Shown here in pieces: positions 55,939 to 64,000 of a DNA stretch of 64,000 bases. This DNA is from Geodermatophilus ruber. Lineage in GTDB: Bacteria; Actinomycetota; Actinomycetes; Mycobacteriales; Geodermatophilaceae. Position 1 is the first letter of the stretch. Each line of letters begins with the position of its first letter. The stretch lies in NCBI RefSeq assembly GCF_900114385.1, contig NZ_FOSW01000002.1:124001-188000 (forward strand). The letters are read 5' to 3'. The notes under the pieces are model-generated. The model made no database searches. It was not told the origin of the DNA and saw nothing but the letters and a program-made list of their open reading frames with translations. Position numbers and translations under genes: made by a program.

Positions 55939-56604
55939 ATGGCCACTCAGACCCGCGACCGGCAGGCCGCCCGTGCCGAGCGCATCCTCTCCTGGCGGCG
56001 CCTGCTGGTGTGCCTGGCCGCCGGTCTGATCGCCGCGACCGCGGTGATCGTCGCCGGCGCACCGGAGCTGGCGGTCCTGACCGGCTGGGCCGTGGCGGCC
56101 AGCTGCCTGCTCACCTGGGTGTGGTGGGTCAGCTGGCCGCTGGACCACCGGGGCACCAAGCGCCTGGCCGAGCAGGAGGGGAGGACGCACGTCACCGACA
56201 CGGTCGTGCTGGTCGCGGCGGTGGCCAGCCTGGCCGCCGTCGTCGAGGCCCTCGTCCGGGCCAGCTCGCAGGACGTCGTCAGCATCGCCACGGTGGTGCT
56301 GGGCATCGCCGTCGTGATCCTCTCCTGGGCCACGGTCAACACGGTCTTCGCGCTGAAGTACGCCCGCCTGTACTACGCCGGCGGGGACGGCGGCATCGAG
56401 TTCCATCAGAAGGAGCCACCGTCCTACAGCGACTTCGCCTACATGGCGTTCACCATCGGCATGAGCTACGCCGTCTCGGAGACCGAGCCCCAGTCCACCG
56501 CCGTCCGCAAGGTGGCCCTCGGCCACTCCCTGCTCTCCTACGTCTTCGGGACCGTCCTCATCGCGGTGGCCATCAACCTGGTCACCAACCTCGGGCAGGG
56601 CTGA
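55939..56604 (+). CDS. DUF1345 family membrane protein
   Basis: A 221-residue protein with five or so membrane segments. The signature FALKYARLYYAGG...PSYSDFAYMAFTIGMSYAVSETE is typical of DUF1345. Function is unknown; the family often lies near respiratory or stress genes. It precedes the cytochrome bd genes by 76 bases and may be transcribed with them. Confidence 0.9.
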   Translation: MATQTRDRQAARAERILSWRRLLVCLAAGLIAATAVIVAGAPELAVLTGWAVAASCLLTWVWWVSWPLDHRGTKRLAEQEGRTHVTDTVVLVAAVASLAAVVEALVRASSQDVVSIATVVLGIAVVILSWATVNTVFALKYARLYYAGGDGGIEFHQKEPPSYSDFAYMAFTIGMSYAVSETEPQSTAVRKVALGHSLLSYVFGTVLIAVAINLVTNLGQG

Positions 56605-56680
56605 GCCGGGGGCGCTGCCGTTGCGGCCCTACGGACCGGGGCCCATGCTGCAGATACCCGGCTCGTGAGCGGAGATCCCG

Positions 56681-58066
56681 ATGGATCCCTCGGTCGTGCT
56701 CGCCGACGCGGCGGAGAACCTCGTCCCGGCCCGGATGCAGATGGCGTTGTCCCTGGGCTGGCACATCGTCTTCGCCTGCTTCGGGATCGCCTTCCCGCTG
56801 ATCACCGTGTTCACCGAGTGGCGCGGCCACCGGCGTGACGACGCGGCGCGGCTGGAGCTCGCGCACACCTGGGCCCGGGCGATGGGCGTGCTCTTCGCGG
56901 CGGGGGCGGTGTCAGGCACGCTGCTCTCCTTCGAGATGGGGATCCTCTGGCCGGGGCTGATGGCCCGCTTCGGCGAGGTGTTCGGGTTCCCGTTCGTGCT
57001 GGAGGGGTTCGCCTTCTTCGTCGAGGCGATCTTCGTGGGCGTCTACCTGTTCGGCTGGAACCGGCTCTCGCCGCGGGCGCACATGCTCAGCGCCGTGCCG
57101 ATGATCGTGTCCGGCATGGCCGGTGCCTTCTTCGTGGTCGCGGCCAACGCCTGGATGAACAACCCCACCGGCTTCCGGCTGGACGAGGACGGGCGCGTCG
57201 TGGACGCGCGGCCGTGGGCGGCGATGTTCGGGCCGTCCACCTGGCCGCAGGTGACGCACATGCTGCTGGCGGCGTACATGGTCACCGGGTTCACCATCGC
57301 GTCGGTGTACGCCGTCGGGATGCTCCGGGGACGCCGGGAGCGGCGGCACTACCTGGGCCTGGTGATCCCGCTCGCGTTCGCGGCCGTGGTCACCCCGGTG
57401 CAGATCGGCGTGGGTGACTGGATCGCCAAGGCCGTGGCGACCAACCAGCCGGCCAAGCTGGCGGCGATGGAGGGGCTGTTCCGGACGACGGCCGGCGCAC
57501 CGCTGTCGGTCGGCGGTCTCTACCGCGACGACGAGCTGCACGGCGCCCTGGAGCTCCCCAACGGTCTCTCCCTGCTCATCCACCACGACCCGGGCGGCGT
57601 GGTGACCGGCCTCGACGCGTTCCCGCCCGATGAGCGGCCGCCGGTCAACGTCGTGCACCTGGCCTTCGACACGATGGTCTCGCTCGGGTTCGCGCTGCTG
57701 CTCGTGTCCGCGTGGTTCGGCTGGACCTGGTGGAGGCGCCGCCGGATCCCGCAGACCCCGTGGTTCCTGCGGGCGGTGGCGGTCGCCGGGGCCGCCTCGA
57801 TCGTGGCGATGGAGGCCGGCTGGATCGTCACCGAGGTCGGCCGCCAGCCCTGGACCGTCTACGGCATCCTGCGCACCGCCGAGGCGGTCAGCCCCGCACC
57901 CGGGCTCTATTTCGGCCTCTACGGCGTGGCCGCGGTGTACGCGGTGCTGACCGTGCTCACCGTCTACGTGCTGCGGCGGCTGGCCCGCAGTCCCGACACC
58001 CGCGCCCCGCAGGAGGTGGACGCCCCGCCCCCCGACCGGAGCACCGGCGAGGCGGCGGTTCGATGA
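56681..58066 (+). CDS. cydA: Cytochrome bd-type ubiquinol/menaquinol oxidase subunit I
   Basis: A 461-residue CydA. Heme-ligand region SLGWHIVFACFGIAFPL near the N-terminus, FPFVLEGFAFFVEAIFVGVYLFGW, and the quinol-site motif GRQPWTVYGILRT near 400 are present. The Q-loop between is short, as in cyanide-insensitive (CIO-like) oxidases. It oxidises quinol and reduces O2 with high affinity, without proton pumping. The cydB ATG overlaps its stop. No cydDC exporter genes follow in the window. Confidence 0.94.
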   Translation: MDPSVVLADAAENLVPARMQMALSLGWHIVFACFGIAFPLITVFTEWRGHRRDDAARLELAHTWARAMGVLFAAGAVSGTLLSFEMGILWPGLMARFGEVFGFPFVLEGFAFFVEAIFVGVYLFGWNRLSPRAHMLSAVPMIVSGMAGAFFVVAANAWMNNPTGFRLDEDGRVVDARPWAAMFGPSTWPQVTHMLLAAYMVTGFTIASVYAVGMLRGRRERRHYLGLVIPLAFAAVVTPVQIGVGDWIAKAVATNQPAKLAAMEGLFRTTAGAPLSVGGLYRDDELHGALELPNGLSLLIHHDPGGVVTGLDAFPPDERPPVNVVHLAFDTMVSLGFALLLVSAWFGWTWWRRRRIPQTPWFLRAVAVAGAASIVAMEAGWIVTEVGRQPWTVYGILRTAEAVSPAPGLYFGLYGVAAVYAVLTVLTVYVLRRLARSPDTRAPQEVDAPPPDRSTGEAAVR

Positions 58067-59112
58067 CCCTGGCGGAGGTGGTCCTGAGCGCCATGTTCGT
58101 CGGCCTGATCGCCTACGGGCTGTTCGGCGGGGCCGACTTCGGGGCCGGCATCTGGGACCTGCTCGCCGGCGGCACGCGGGGCGGCGCCCGCCAGCGGGAC
58201 CTCATCGAGCGCTCCATCGCCCCGGTCTGGGAGGCCAACCACGTCTGGCTGATCTTCGTCCTCGTCGTCCTGTGGACGGCGTTCCCCACGGCGTTCGCCG
58301 CCGTGGTGACCACGCTCTACATCCCGCTCACGCTCGCCGCGTTCGGCATGATCGCCCGCGGGGCGGCCTTCGCGTTCCGCAAGAGCATCAGCACCGCCGG
58401 CATGCGGCGCTTCCTGGGGGCCTCGTTCGCGCTGTCGTCGCTGGGCACCCCGTACTTCCTCGGTGCCGTCGTCGGCGGTGTCGCCTCCGGCCGGGTACCG
58501 CCGGGCATCGCGGCCGGCGACGTCCTCACCAGCTGGCTCAACCCGACCTCCGTGCTCGGCGGGGTGCTCGCCGTGCTGGTCTGCGCCTACCTCGCCGCCG
58601 TGTTCCTCTGCGCCGACGCCCGCCGGGAGGGCGCTGAGGACCTGCTGCGACAGTTCCGCGCCCGCGCCCTCGGGACGGCGGCGCTGACCGGCGCGGTCGG
58701 CATCGTCGGCCTCTTCGTGCTCCGGGCCGACGCCCCTCTGCTGTTCGACGGCCTCACCGGCCGGGCCCTCCCGGTGGTCCTGCTGTCGGTGGTCGCGGGC
58801 CTCGCCGCCCTGGTGCTGCTCTGGACCGGGCGCTACGTGGCCGCCCGGGCGGCCTCGGCGCTGGCGGTGACCGCGATCCTCCTCGGGTGGGCGGTCGCCC
58901 AGTACCCGTACGTCCTGGTGCCCGAGCTGACCATCGAGGAGGCCGCCGGCGGCCGGACCACGCTGGTCGCGCTGCTGGTGGCGCTCGGGGTCGGGGCACT
59001 GGTCCTGCTGCCCTCGCTCGTGTACCTCTACTGGCTGTTCCAGCGGTCGGTCGAACGGCCCGCGGCCGGTGGCGCGGCACGGATGGGGGTCACCGACGCC
59101 GCCGCCTCCTGA
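58063..59112 (+). CDS. cydB: Cytochrome bd-type oxidase subunit II
   Basis: A 349-residue CydB with about eight or nine membrane segments. MFVGLIAYGLFGGADFGAGIWDLLAGG, ERSIAPVWEANHVWLIFVLVVLWTAFPTAFA and the late AQYPYVLVPELTIEEAA are family hallmarks. ATGA overlap with cydA means balanced synthesis of the two subunits. It scaffolds the CydA hemes. The end is close to the inverted repeat at 59123. Confidence 0.94.
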   Translation: MTLAEVVLSAMFVGLIAYGLFGGADFGAGIWDLLAGGTRGGARQRDLIERSIAPVWEANHVWLIFVLVVLWTAFPTAFAAVVTTLYIPLTLAAFGMIARGAAFAFRKSISTAGMRRFLGASFALSSLGTPYFLGAVVGGVASGRVPPGIAAGDVLTSWLNPTSVLGGVLAVLVCAYLAAVFLCADARREGAEDLLRQFRARALGTAALTGAVGIVGLFVLRADAPLLFDGLTGRALPVVLLSVVAGLAALVLLWTGRYVAARAASALAVTAILLGWAVAQYPYVLVPELTIEEAAGGRTTLVALLVALGVGALVLLPSLVYLYWLFQRSVERPAAGGAARMGVTDAAAS

Positions 59113-59122
59113 CCGCGGAGCC

Positions 59123-59140
59123 ATCGGCAGAACGACCGAT
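59123..59140. promoter_or_regulatory. Shared inverted repeat ATCGG-N8-CCGAT, copy 5
   Basis: ATCGGCAGAACGACCGAT, differing from the copy at 35631 in a single core base. It is 153 bases upstream of the third alcohol dehydrogenase ATG, in a 180-base gap without another gene. Confidence 0.6.
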
Positions 59141-59292
59141 TTCGGGGCGCGCCACGCTGGGCGGACCCGGCTCCGACTGGCCTCCGGATGCCGCGTGGCG
59201 CAAGGTCGAGGAGCCGGTGAGCCGGGCCGGCGGGCTGGACCGGAGCCGCGCGGTGCCCGGCACCGGACATCGCTCGCGAGGAGGCCGTACCG

Positions 59293-60444
59293 ATGCGAGC
59301 AATGGTCTACCGAGGGCCCTACAAGGTCAGGGTCGAGGAGAAGGACGTCCCCCCGATCGAGCACCCGAACGACGCGATCGTCCGGGTGACGCTGGCCGCC
59401 ATCTGCGGCTCGGACCTGCACCTATACCACGGGCTCATGCCCGACACCCGGGTCGGGATGACCTTCGGCCACGAGTTCATCGGCGTGGTGCACGAGGTCG
59501 GGTCGTCGGTCCAGAACCTGCAGCCGGGCGACCGGGTGATGGTGCCGTTCAACATCTACTGCGGCTCGTGCTGGTTCTGCAAGCGGGGACTGTTCGGCAA
59601 CTGCAACAACACGAACGCCAACAACTACGCCGTCGGCGCCTACTACGGCTACTCGCACACCGCCGGGGGGTACGACGGCGCGCAGGCGGAGTACGTCCGC
59701 GTGCCCTTCGCCGACGTCGGCCCGAGCCGGATACCGGACTGGATGGACGACGAGGACGCCGTCACGCTGACCGACGCGTGCCCCACCGGGTACTTCGGCG
59801 CCCAGTGCGGCGACATCGTGGAGGGCGACGTGGTGATCGTGTTCGGGGCCGGGCCGGTGGGCCTGTACGCGGCGAGGTCCGCGTGGCTGATGGGCGCCGG
59901 CCGGGTGATCGTCATCGACCACCTCGACTACCGGCTGGAGAAGGCGCGCGAGTTCGCCTTCGCCGAGACCTACAACTTCACCCAGTACGGCGACATCGTC
60001 CTCGAGATGAAGAAGACCACCGACTTCTTCGGGGCCGACGTCGCCATCGACGCCGTCGGGTGCGAGGCCGACGGGGCCTTCTTCCAGCACGTCACCGCGG
60101 CCAAGCTCAAGCTGCAGGGCGGGGGATCGCCGGTGGCGCTGAACTGGGCGATCGACTCGGTCCGCAAGGGCGGGACGATCTCGGTGATGGGCGGCTACGG
60201 GCCCCTCTTCAGCAACGTCAAGACCGGCGACCTGATGAACAAGGGCATCACCCTGCACACCAACCAGTGCCCGGTGAAGCGCCAGTGGCCGCGGCTGTTC
60301 GACCACGTCCGCAACGGTTACCTCAAGCCCGGCGAGCTCGTCACCCACCGCGTCCCGCTGGAGCACATCGCGGAGGGGTACCACATCTTCTCTGCCAAGC
60401 TCGACGGCTGCATCAAGCCGCTCGTCGTCCCGACCGCGGTCTGA
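59293..60444 (+). CDS. Zinc-dependent alcohol dehydrogenase (copy 3)
   Basis: A 383-residue medium-chain dehydrogenase. Catalytic zinc region AAICGSDLHLYHG and FGHEFIGVVHEVG; structural zinc loop CGSCWFCKRGLFGNC; NAD motif VFGAGPVGLYAARSAWLMG with VIDHLDYR. A long insertion (YAVGAYYGYSHTAGGYDGAQAEYVRV) resembles copy 2. GAGGAGG lies about nine bases upstream of the ATG. Followed after 16 bases by an uncharacterised gene. Confidence 0.92.
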   Translation: MRAMVYRGPYKVRVEEKDVPPIEHPNDAIVRVTLAAICGSDLHLYHGLMPDTRVGMTFGHEFIGVVHEVGSSVQNLQPGDRVMVPFNIYCGSCWFCKRGLFGNCNNTNANNYAVGAYYGYSHTAGGYDGAQAEYVRVPFADVGPSRIPDWMDDEDAVTLTDACPTGYFGAQCGDIVEGDVVIVFGAGPVGLYAARSAWLMGAGRVIVIDHLDYRLEKAREFAFAETYNFTQYGDIVLEMKKTTDFFGADVAIDAVGCEADGAFFQHVTAAKLKLQGGGSPVALNWAIDSVRKGGTISVMGGYGPLFSNVKTGDLMNKGITLHTNQCPVKRQWPRLFDHVRNGYLKPGELVTHRVPLEHIAEGYHIFSAKLDGCIKPLVVPTAV

Positions 60445-60460
60445 GCCGCAGGAGTCTGCC

Positions 60461-61045
60461 ATGACCGACACAGGGCCCTACACCGCGCAGAAGCCCCCCA
60501 TCGCCGAGTCGCCCGAGCGGCTGCGGGAGCGCATCCCCGGCTGGGGCGCCGACCTCGATCCGATCAACCGCCCGTCGGCGACCCGGCTGCAGTGGCAGGA
60601 GGACACCGGCGCGCACTGGGAGTTCCCCGAGCGTCAACCGGAGAAGTGGCCGCGGGAGCGGTCGGTCGAGCACAAGATGCTCACCCCGGTCTTCGGGACC
60701 GCCTGCCCGCCGAGGTGGCTGTCCGGCGCCATCCGGAGGTACTCGTACGCCAGGTACAGCGAGGGGCGGTCCGCACGCTGGCTGCTCTTCGTGCTCGCCG
60801 ACCGCATCGACGCCTTCGAGAACCACGTGGAGTCCTTCCTCAGGCTGCGTCCGGACAACCCGATCACCGAGACCGGCGTGAAGAGCGAGTTCACCCACCA
60901 CGGGTTGCGTTCCCGCCTGGGCCAGCACCGGGCGGACCTCAAGCACCAGCCGCTCGACCCGATCATCGTGGCCGGCCCGTGGGCGGCGGCCGCCGGCGGC
61001 GCGTACGTCGGCGCCCGCCGCCTCGTCGACTCCCTGCGGGGCTGA
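60461..61045 (+). CDS. Conserved protein of unknown function downstream of alcohol dehydrogenase copy 3
   Basis: A 194-residue protein I do not recognise. It is rich in Arg, Pro and Trp, with a segment TPVFGTACPPRWLSGAIRRYSYARYSEGRSARWLLFVLADRIDAFENHVESFL in the centre and a hydrophobic Gly/Ala stretch (IIVAGPWAAAAGGAYVGARRLV) near the C-terminus that could be one membrane helix. AGGAG is upstream of the ATG. Probably co-transcribed with the dehydrogenase. Confidence 0.6.
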   Translation: MTDTGPYTAQKPPIAESPERLRERIPGWGADLDPINRPSATRLQWQEDTGAHWEFPERQPEKWPRERSVEHKMLTPVFGTACPPRWLSGAIRRYSYARYSEGRSARWLLFVLADRIDAFENHVESFLRLRPDNPITETGVKSEFTHHGLRSRLGQHRADLKHQPLDPIIVAGPWAAAAGGAYVGARRLVDSLRG

Positions 61046-61272
61046 CGCCGACCGCTGCTGCCCGCCGGGCCGATGATCGACCTGCCGCGGGGCTGGAGGG
61101 CCCGCGATCTGTTCGACCGGATGCTCGAGGAGCGGGCCTGACCCGCCCGGTGCGTCTCGAGGTCAGACGAGTGGTTCGGCGTCCTCACGATGGCGGCGGC
61201 GGCTGACCCGCGCGCATCACCCATATTGTGGAACCGGATCAAGCGGAAGGCCGGCGGTGTCGATGCTTCCGC

Positions 61273-63408
61273 ATGACCCCGGCCCCGCTGCGCAGCACCG
61301 TCTACGAGTCGCTGTTCGTGCACGGCGTCGACGGGGTGCTCATCACCTCGGCCGATGGGCAGACCCTGGCGGCGAATGCGAGAGCCTGCGAGCTGCTGGG
61401 CTGGTCCGAGGCCGAGCTGCTCGAACTGGGCCGTGACGGGGTCGTCGACCAGGGGGACCGGCGATGGACCGAGGCGCTCGAGACGCGGGCCCGGGACGGC
61501 GCCTTCCGCGGCACGTTCCGGCTGCGGAGGAGGGACGGCACCAGTTTTCCCGCCGAGGTGACCACCGCGACCTTCCTCGACGGCGGCGTCCGCCGCGCCT
61601 TCGTCAGCTTCCGGGACATCACCGAGGCGGAGGCCGAGGCGGCGCGGACGGCGGAGACCAGGCGTGCAGCCGCGGAGGTCATCGACAGCCTCGAGGCCAC
61701 CAGCGACATGTACATCGGCGTCGACGCCAGCTGGAGGGTGACCTACATCAACGCGCAGGCCGAGTTCCGGCTGGGCGTCGTCCGGGACCACGTCATCGGC
61801 GGTGACCTCTGGACGGTGTTCCCCACACTCCTCGGCACCCCCTTCGAGGAGGCCTACCGGCGGGTCGTCCGCACCGGTGCGCCCACGACCTTCGAGGAGC
61901 ACTACGCGGCGGCCGACCTCTGGTGCGAGGTGCGTGTGTACCCGCTGCGCCGGGGCGGGATCGGCATCTACTTCCGCGACATCGCCGAGCGGCGGGCGAT
62001 GGAGCAGGAGCGGGAGCGGCTGCTCCTCGCCGAGCGGCAGGCGCGCACCGTCGCCGAGCGGGCGCAGCTCGACCTGGCGCACCGGGCCAGCCACGACGAG
62101 CTGACCGGGCTGCTCAACCGCGCCGGGCTGGTGCAGCACGTCGCGTCCGTCCAGGCCAAGTGGCCGGCAACCGGGCTGACCGTCCTGTTCATCGACCTCG
62201 ACCGGTTCAAGCTGGTGAACGACAGCCTCGGGCACGGCACCGGCGACCACCTGCTGGCCGCCTTCGCGCGGCGCCTGGCGGCGCTGGCCGGCCCGACGGA
62301 CATGGTCGCCCGCTTCGGCGGCGACGAGTTCGTCGTGGTGATGTTCGACGTCCCGACCGCGGCGGCCGCCCGGATGGCCGAGGCGGTGATCGCCACCAGC
62401 CGCGAGCCGGTGGACATCGGCGCCCGCCTGCTGGTCACCGCGAGCGTCGGGCTCTCCTCGGCCGCCGGGCCCGCCGACCTGGACACCCTGCTCCGGGAGG
62501 CCGACGCGGCGCTGTACCGGGCGAAGGACGCCGGCCGGGAGCAGTTCGCCTGGTTCGACGAGCAGATGCACCGGGACTCGGTGCACCGGGTGCAGACCGA
62601 GCAGGACCTGCGCCAGGCCCTGGACCGGGACGAGTTGCTGGTGGAGTACCAGCCCGCCTTCGACCTGAGGTTCGAGCGGATCAGCCACGTCGAGGCCCTG
62701 GTCCGCTGGCAGCACCCCCTGCGTGGCCTCGTCCCCCCGCTGGACTTCATCCCCGTCGCCGAGGAGTCCGGGCTCATCCAGCGGGTCGGCGAGTGGGTGC
62801 TCGCCCGCGCCGTCGCGCAGGCCACGCGGTGGAGCCACATCCCCGATCTGCGGGTGTGGGTCAACGTGTCCCCGCACCAGCTGGCCGACGCCGGCCTGCC
62901 GGAGCGGCTCGCCGCGCAGTTGCACCGCGCCGGCCTGCCCGGCGATCGCCTCGGGATCGAGGTGACCGAGTCCGCCCTGGCCGACGTGTCGCGACTGGCC
63001 GAGGTGCTGGGCCGGATCCGGGCGCTCGGCGTGGCGATCGCCATCGACGACTTCGGCACCGGCTACAGCTCCCTCGCCCGGCTCAACGCCCTCCCCGTGG
63101 ACGTCATCAAGATCGACCAGATGTTCGTCGCCGACCTGGGCACGGCGCGCGGGGAGGCCGTGGTGGCCGGCATCGTGACCCTCGCGCACGCCATCGGCGC
63201 CGAGGTCATCGCCGAGGGGGTCGAGACGCTGCCGCAGCTGACGACGCTCAGCGCCCTGGGGGTGGACTCCGCCTGCGGCTACCTGCTCGCCCGCCCCTCG
63301 GCGCCAGAACACCTGCCCATGACGGTCCCGGCCGAGTCGTCCTTCTGCTGGCGGGCCGGGATGCACCCCTCGGTGGCGAGGGTGCCGCCCGGGCTGCGCC
63401 CGCACTGA
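61273..63408 (+). CDS. PAS-PAS-GGDEF-EAL cyclic-di-GMP signalling protein
   Basis: A 711-residue cytoplasmic protein. Two PAS domains (about 1-120 and 125-255), a short coiled coil (ERRAMEQERERLLLAERQARTVAERAQL), a GGDEF domain with intact RFGGDEFVVVM (about 350) and an EAL domain with intact VEALVRWQHPL, IDDFGTGYSSLARL and EVIAEGVET. Both c-di-GMP synthase and phosphodiesterase sites look active. No membrane segment, so the PAS pair may sense an internal signal such as redox or oxygen. The ATG is not preceded by a clear ribosome site; an in-frame GTG at 61228 is an alternative. The leader 61046-61272 has an AT-rich CATATTGTGG and no sure gene. Confidence 0.92.
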   Translation: MTPAPLRSTVYESLFVHGVDGVLITSADGQTLAANARACELLGWSEAELLELGRDGVVDQGDRRWTEALETRARDGAFRGTFRLRRRDGTSFPAEVTTATFLDGGVRRAFVSFRDITEAEAEAARTAETRRAAAEVIDSLEATSDMYIGVDASWRVTYINAQAEFRLGVVRDHVIGGDLWTVFPTLLGTPFEEAYRRVVRTGAPTTFEEHYAAADLWCEVRVYPLRRGGIGIYFRDIAERRAMEQERERLLLAERQARTVAERAQLDLAHRASHDELTGLLNRAGLVQHVASVQAKWPATGLTVLFIDLDRFKLVNDSLGHGTGDHLLAAFARRLAALAGPTDMVARFGGDEFVVVMFDVPTAAAARMAEAVIATSREPVDIGARLLVTASVGLSSAAGPADLDTLLREADAALYRAKDAGREQFAWFDEQMHRDSVHRVQTEQDLRQALDRDELLVEYQPAFDLRFERISHVEALVRWQHPLRGLVPPLDFIPVAEESGLIQRVGEWVLARAVAQATRWSHIPDLRVWVNVSPHQLADAGLPERLAAQLHRAGLPGDRLGIEVTESALADVSRLAEVLGRIRALGVAIAIDDFGTGYSSLARLNALPVDVIKIDQMFVADLGTARGEAVVAGIVTLAHAIGAEVIAEGVETLPQLTTLSALGVDSACGYLLARPSAPEHLPMTVPAESSFCWRAGMHPSVARVPPGLRPH

Positions 63409-63505
63409 CCGTCCGGGCTCTGCCCGCACCCGCCGTCGCCCCCGGTTCCAGACCGGGAGCGCGGGGGAATCCCTGACGGCCCGGTCGCGTGAGGGGCGCT
63501 GACGG

Positions 63506-64000
63506 TCAGCCGCTGACCGCCCGGTCGCGCCCGGCGGCCTCCAGGGCCTGCCGCTGCGGCACCACCACGTACCGGGGGTCCTTGGTGGACTCGACGCCGG
63601 CCTCGAAGACCCCGAACCGCTGCAGCGCGCTGCCGGCCAGCAGGGCGATCCCGGACACGGCGGCGCCGATCCTGCTGCGCGGCGCGGCGAGCACGGTGCC
63701 CGCCAGCCCGGCGGCGGTGAGCAGGTCGGCGCCCCTGCGGCGGCGTCCGGCCGCACCGTGGTGGTACACCTCCCGGATCAGGCCCATGCGCCGCTCCATC
63801 ACCTGGGACGCCACGAGCTCTCCGGCCGCGCCGATCGCCGCGAAGGCGCGGGCCGGGCCGGCCTCCGACGGCGGGGCGGCCACCATGCCGAAGCCGCCGC
63901 CGCTGGCCGCCGCGGACCCGGCGAACACGAACGGCAGCTCCTCGCGGACCTCCTGCCAGCCGGGCACGGCCGTCTGGGACAGCAGCGCGGCGGTGTACGT
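63506..64000 (-). CDS. NrfD/PsrC-like membrane protein (C-terminal part, runs off window)
   Basis: The frame is open to the window edge; 164 codons are visible. Reading from the edge, YTAALLSQTAVPGWQEVREELPFVFAGSAAASGG is typical of the late part of NrfD-type membrane anchors, and the end SGIALLAGSALQRFGVFEAGVESTKDPRYVVVPQR fits actinobacterial versions. Several hydrophobic segments are separated by charged loops (MERRMGLIREVYHHGAAGRRRR). Such subunits pass electrons between quinones and an iron-sulfur/molybdenum partner, which would be encoded beyond the window. Confidence 0.75.
   Translation of the reverse strand, partial: TYTAALLSQTAVPGWQEVREELPFVFAGSAAASGGGFGMVAAPPSEAGPARAFAAIGAAGELVASQVMERRMGLIREVYHHGAAGRRRRGADLLTAAGLAGTVLAAPRSRIGAAVSGIALLAGSALQRFGVFEAGVESTKDPRYVVVPQRQALEAAGRDRAVSG

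Noticed and set aside
61073-61141. 22-codon frame MIDLPRGWRARDLFDRMLEERA
   Set aside because: No clear ribosome site and no recognisable family; possibly a gene fragment but unsupported.

Overview
The window is very GC-rich, uses GTG starts and ATGA/GTGA stop-start overlaps freely, and encodes a gene set (box benzoyl-CoA pathway, PaaX and PucR regulators, LtrA, CbpA/CbpM-type chaperones, several zinc alcohol dehydrogenases beside cytochrome bd) that fits an aerobic high-GC actinobacterium, most likely of the Geodermatophilaceae (Blastococcus/Geodermatophilus/Modestobacter type). The taxon is inferred from protein flavour only. No rRNA, tRNA, CRISPR array, transposase or phage gene was seen.

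Layout. (1) 1-7.2 kb: a minus-strand operon boxC-boxB-benzoate-CoA ligase-ferredoxin/NADP reductase for aerobic benzoyl-CoA epoxidation, divergent from a GNAT gene and a PaaX repressor. (2) 7.3-18.7 kb: the most unusual part. A tightly coupled plus-strand operon encodes an Fbp-like ABC ATPase and double-domain permease, a second PaaX, a P450, a family III CoA-transferase, two subunits related to 2-hydroxyacyl-CoA dehydratase/benzoyl-CoA reductase, and a lipoprotein solute receptor; a paralogous P450 is divergent from it. Both dehydratase-like subunits lack the cluster-ligand cysteines, and both P450s lack the usual acid/Thr pair in helix I. It looks like an uptake, CoA-activation and oxidation module for an unidentified acid. 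(3) 18.7-26.7 kb: nitroreductase, DODA-type dioxygenase, DoxX with a divergent MarR and paired operators, HxlR with an NmrA/QorB-like protein, PPK2, and an ABM-like gene divergent from a flavin hydroxylase. (4) 26.9-30.8 kb: an IclR/alanine-dehydrogenase chimeric remnant, then a copper block (CopA, His-rich secreted protein, internally deleted CopZ, CsoR-like operators). (5) 30.9-35.3 kb: DUF5996, LtrA, zinc ribbon, PucR regulator. (6) 35.8-46.5 kb: a stress operon: Hsp20, general stress protein, DnaK, GrpE, CbpA, CbpM-like, ClpB, thioredoxin, UBP zinc finger, a cNMP/thioredoxin-fold/TrxR-like fusion, DUF1931. (7) 46.8-61 kb: lone cytochrome oxidase subunit I, LuxR and LysR regulators, GDPD, glycosyltransferase, three zinc alcohol dehydrogenases, DUF1345 and cytochrome bd. 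(8) 61.3-64 kb: a PAS-PAS-GGDEF-EAL protein and the C-terminal end of an NrfD-like membrane protein.

Links between regions: regions 1 and 2 probably form one aryl/acyl-CoA catabolic neighbourhood under PaaX control. Regions 6 and 7 share an 18-bp inverted repeat (ATCGG-N8-CCGAT and close variants) at five intergenic sites, suggesting one stress/low-oxygen regulon that couples protein repair, redox proteins, alternative oxidases and alcohol dehydrogenases.
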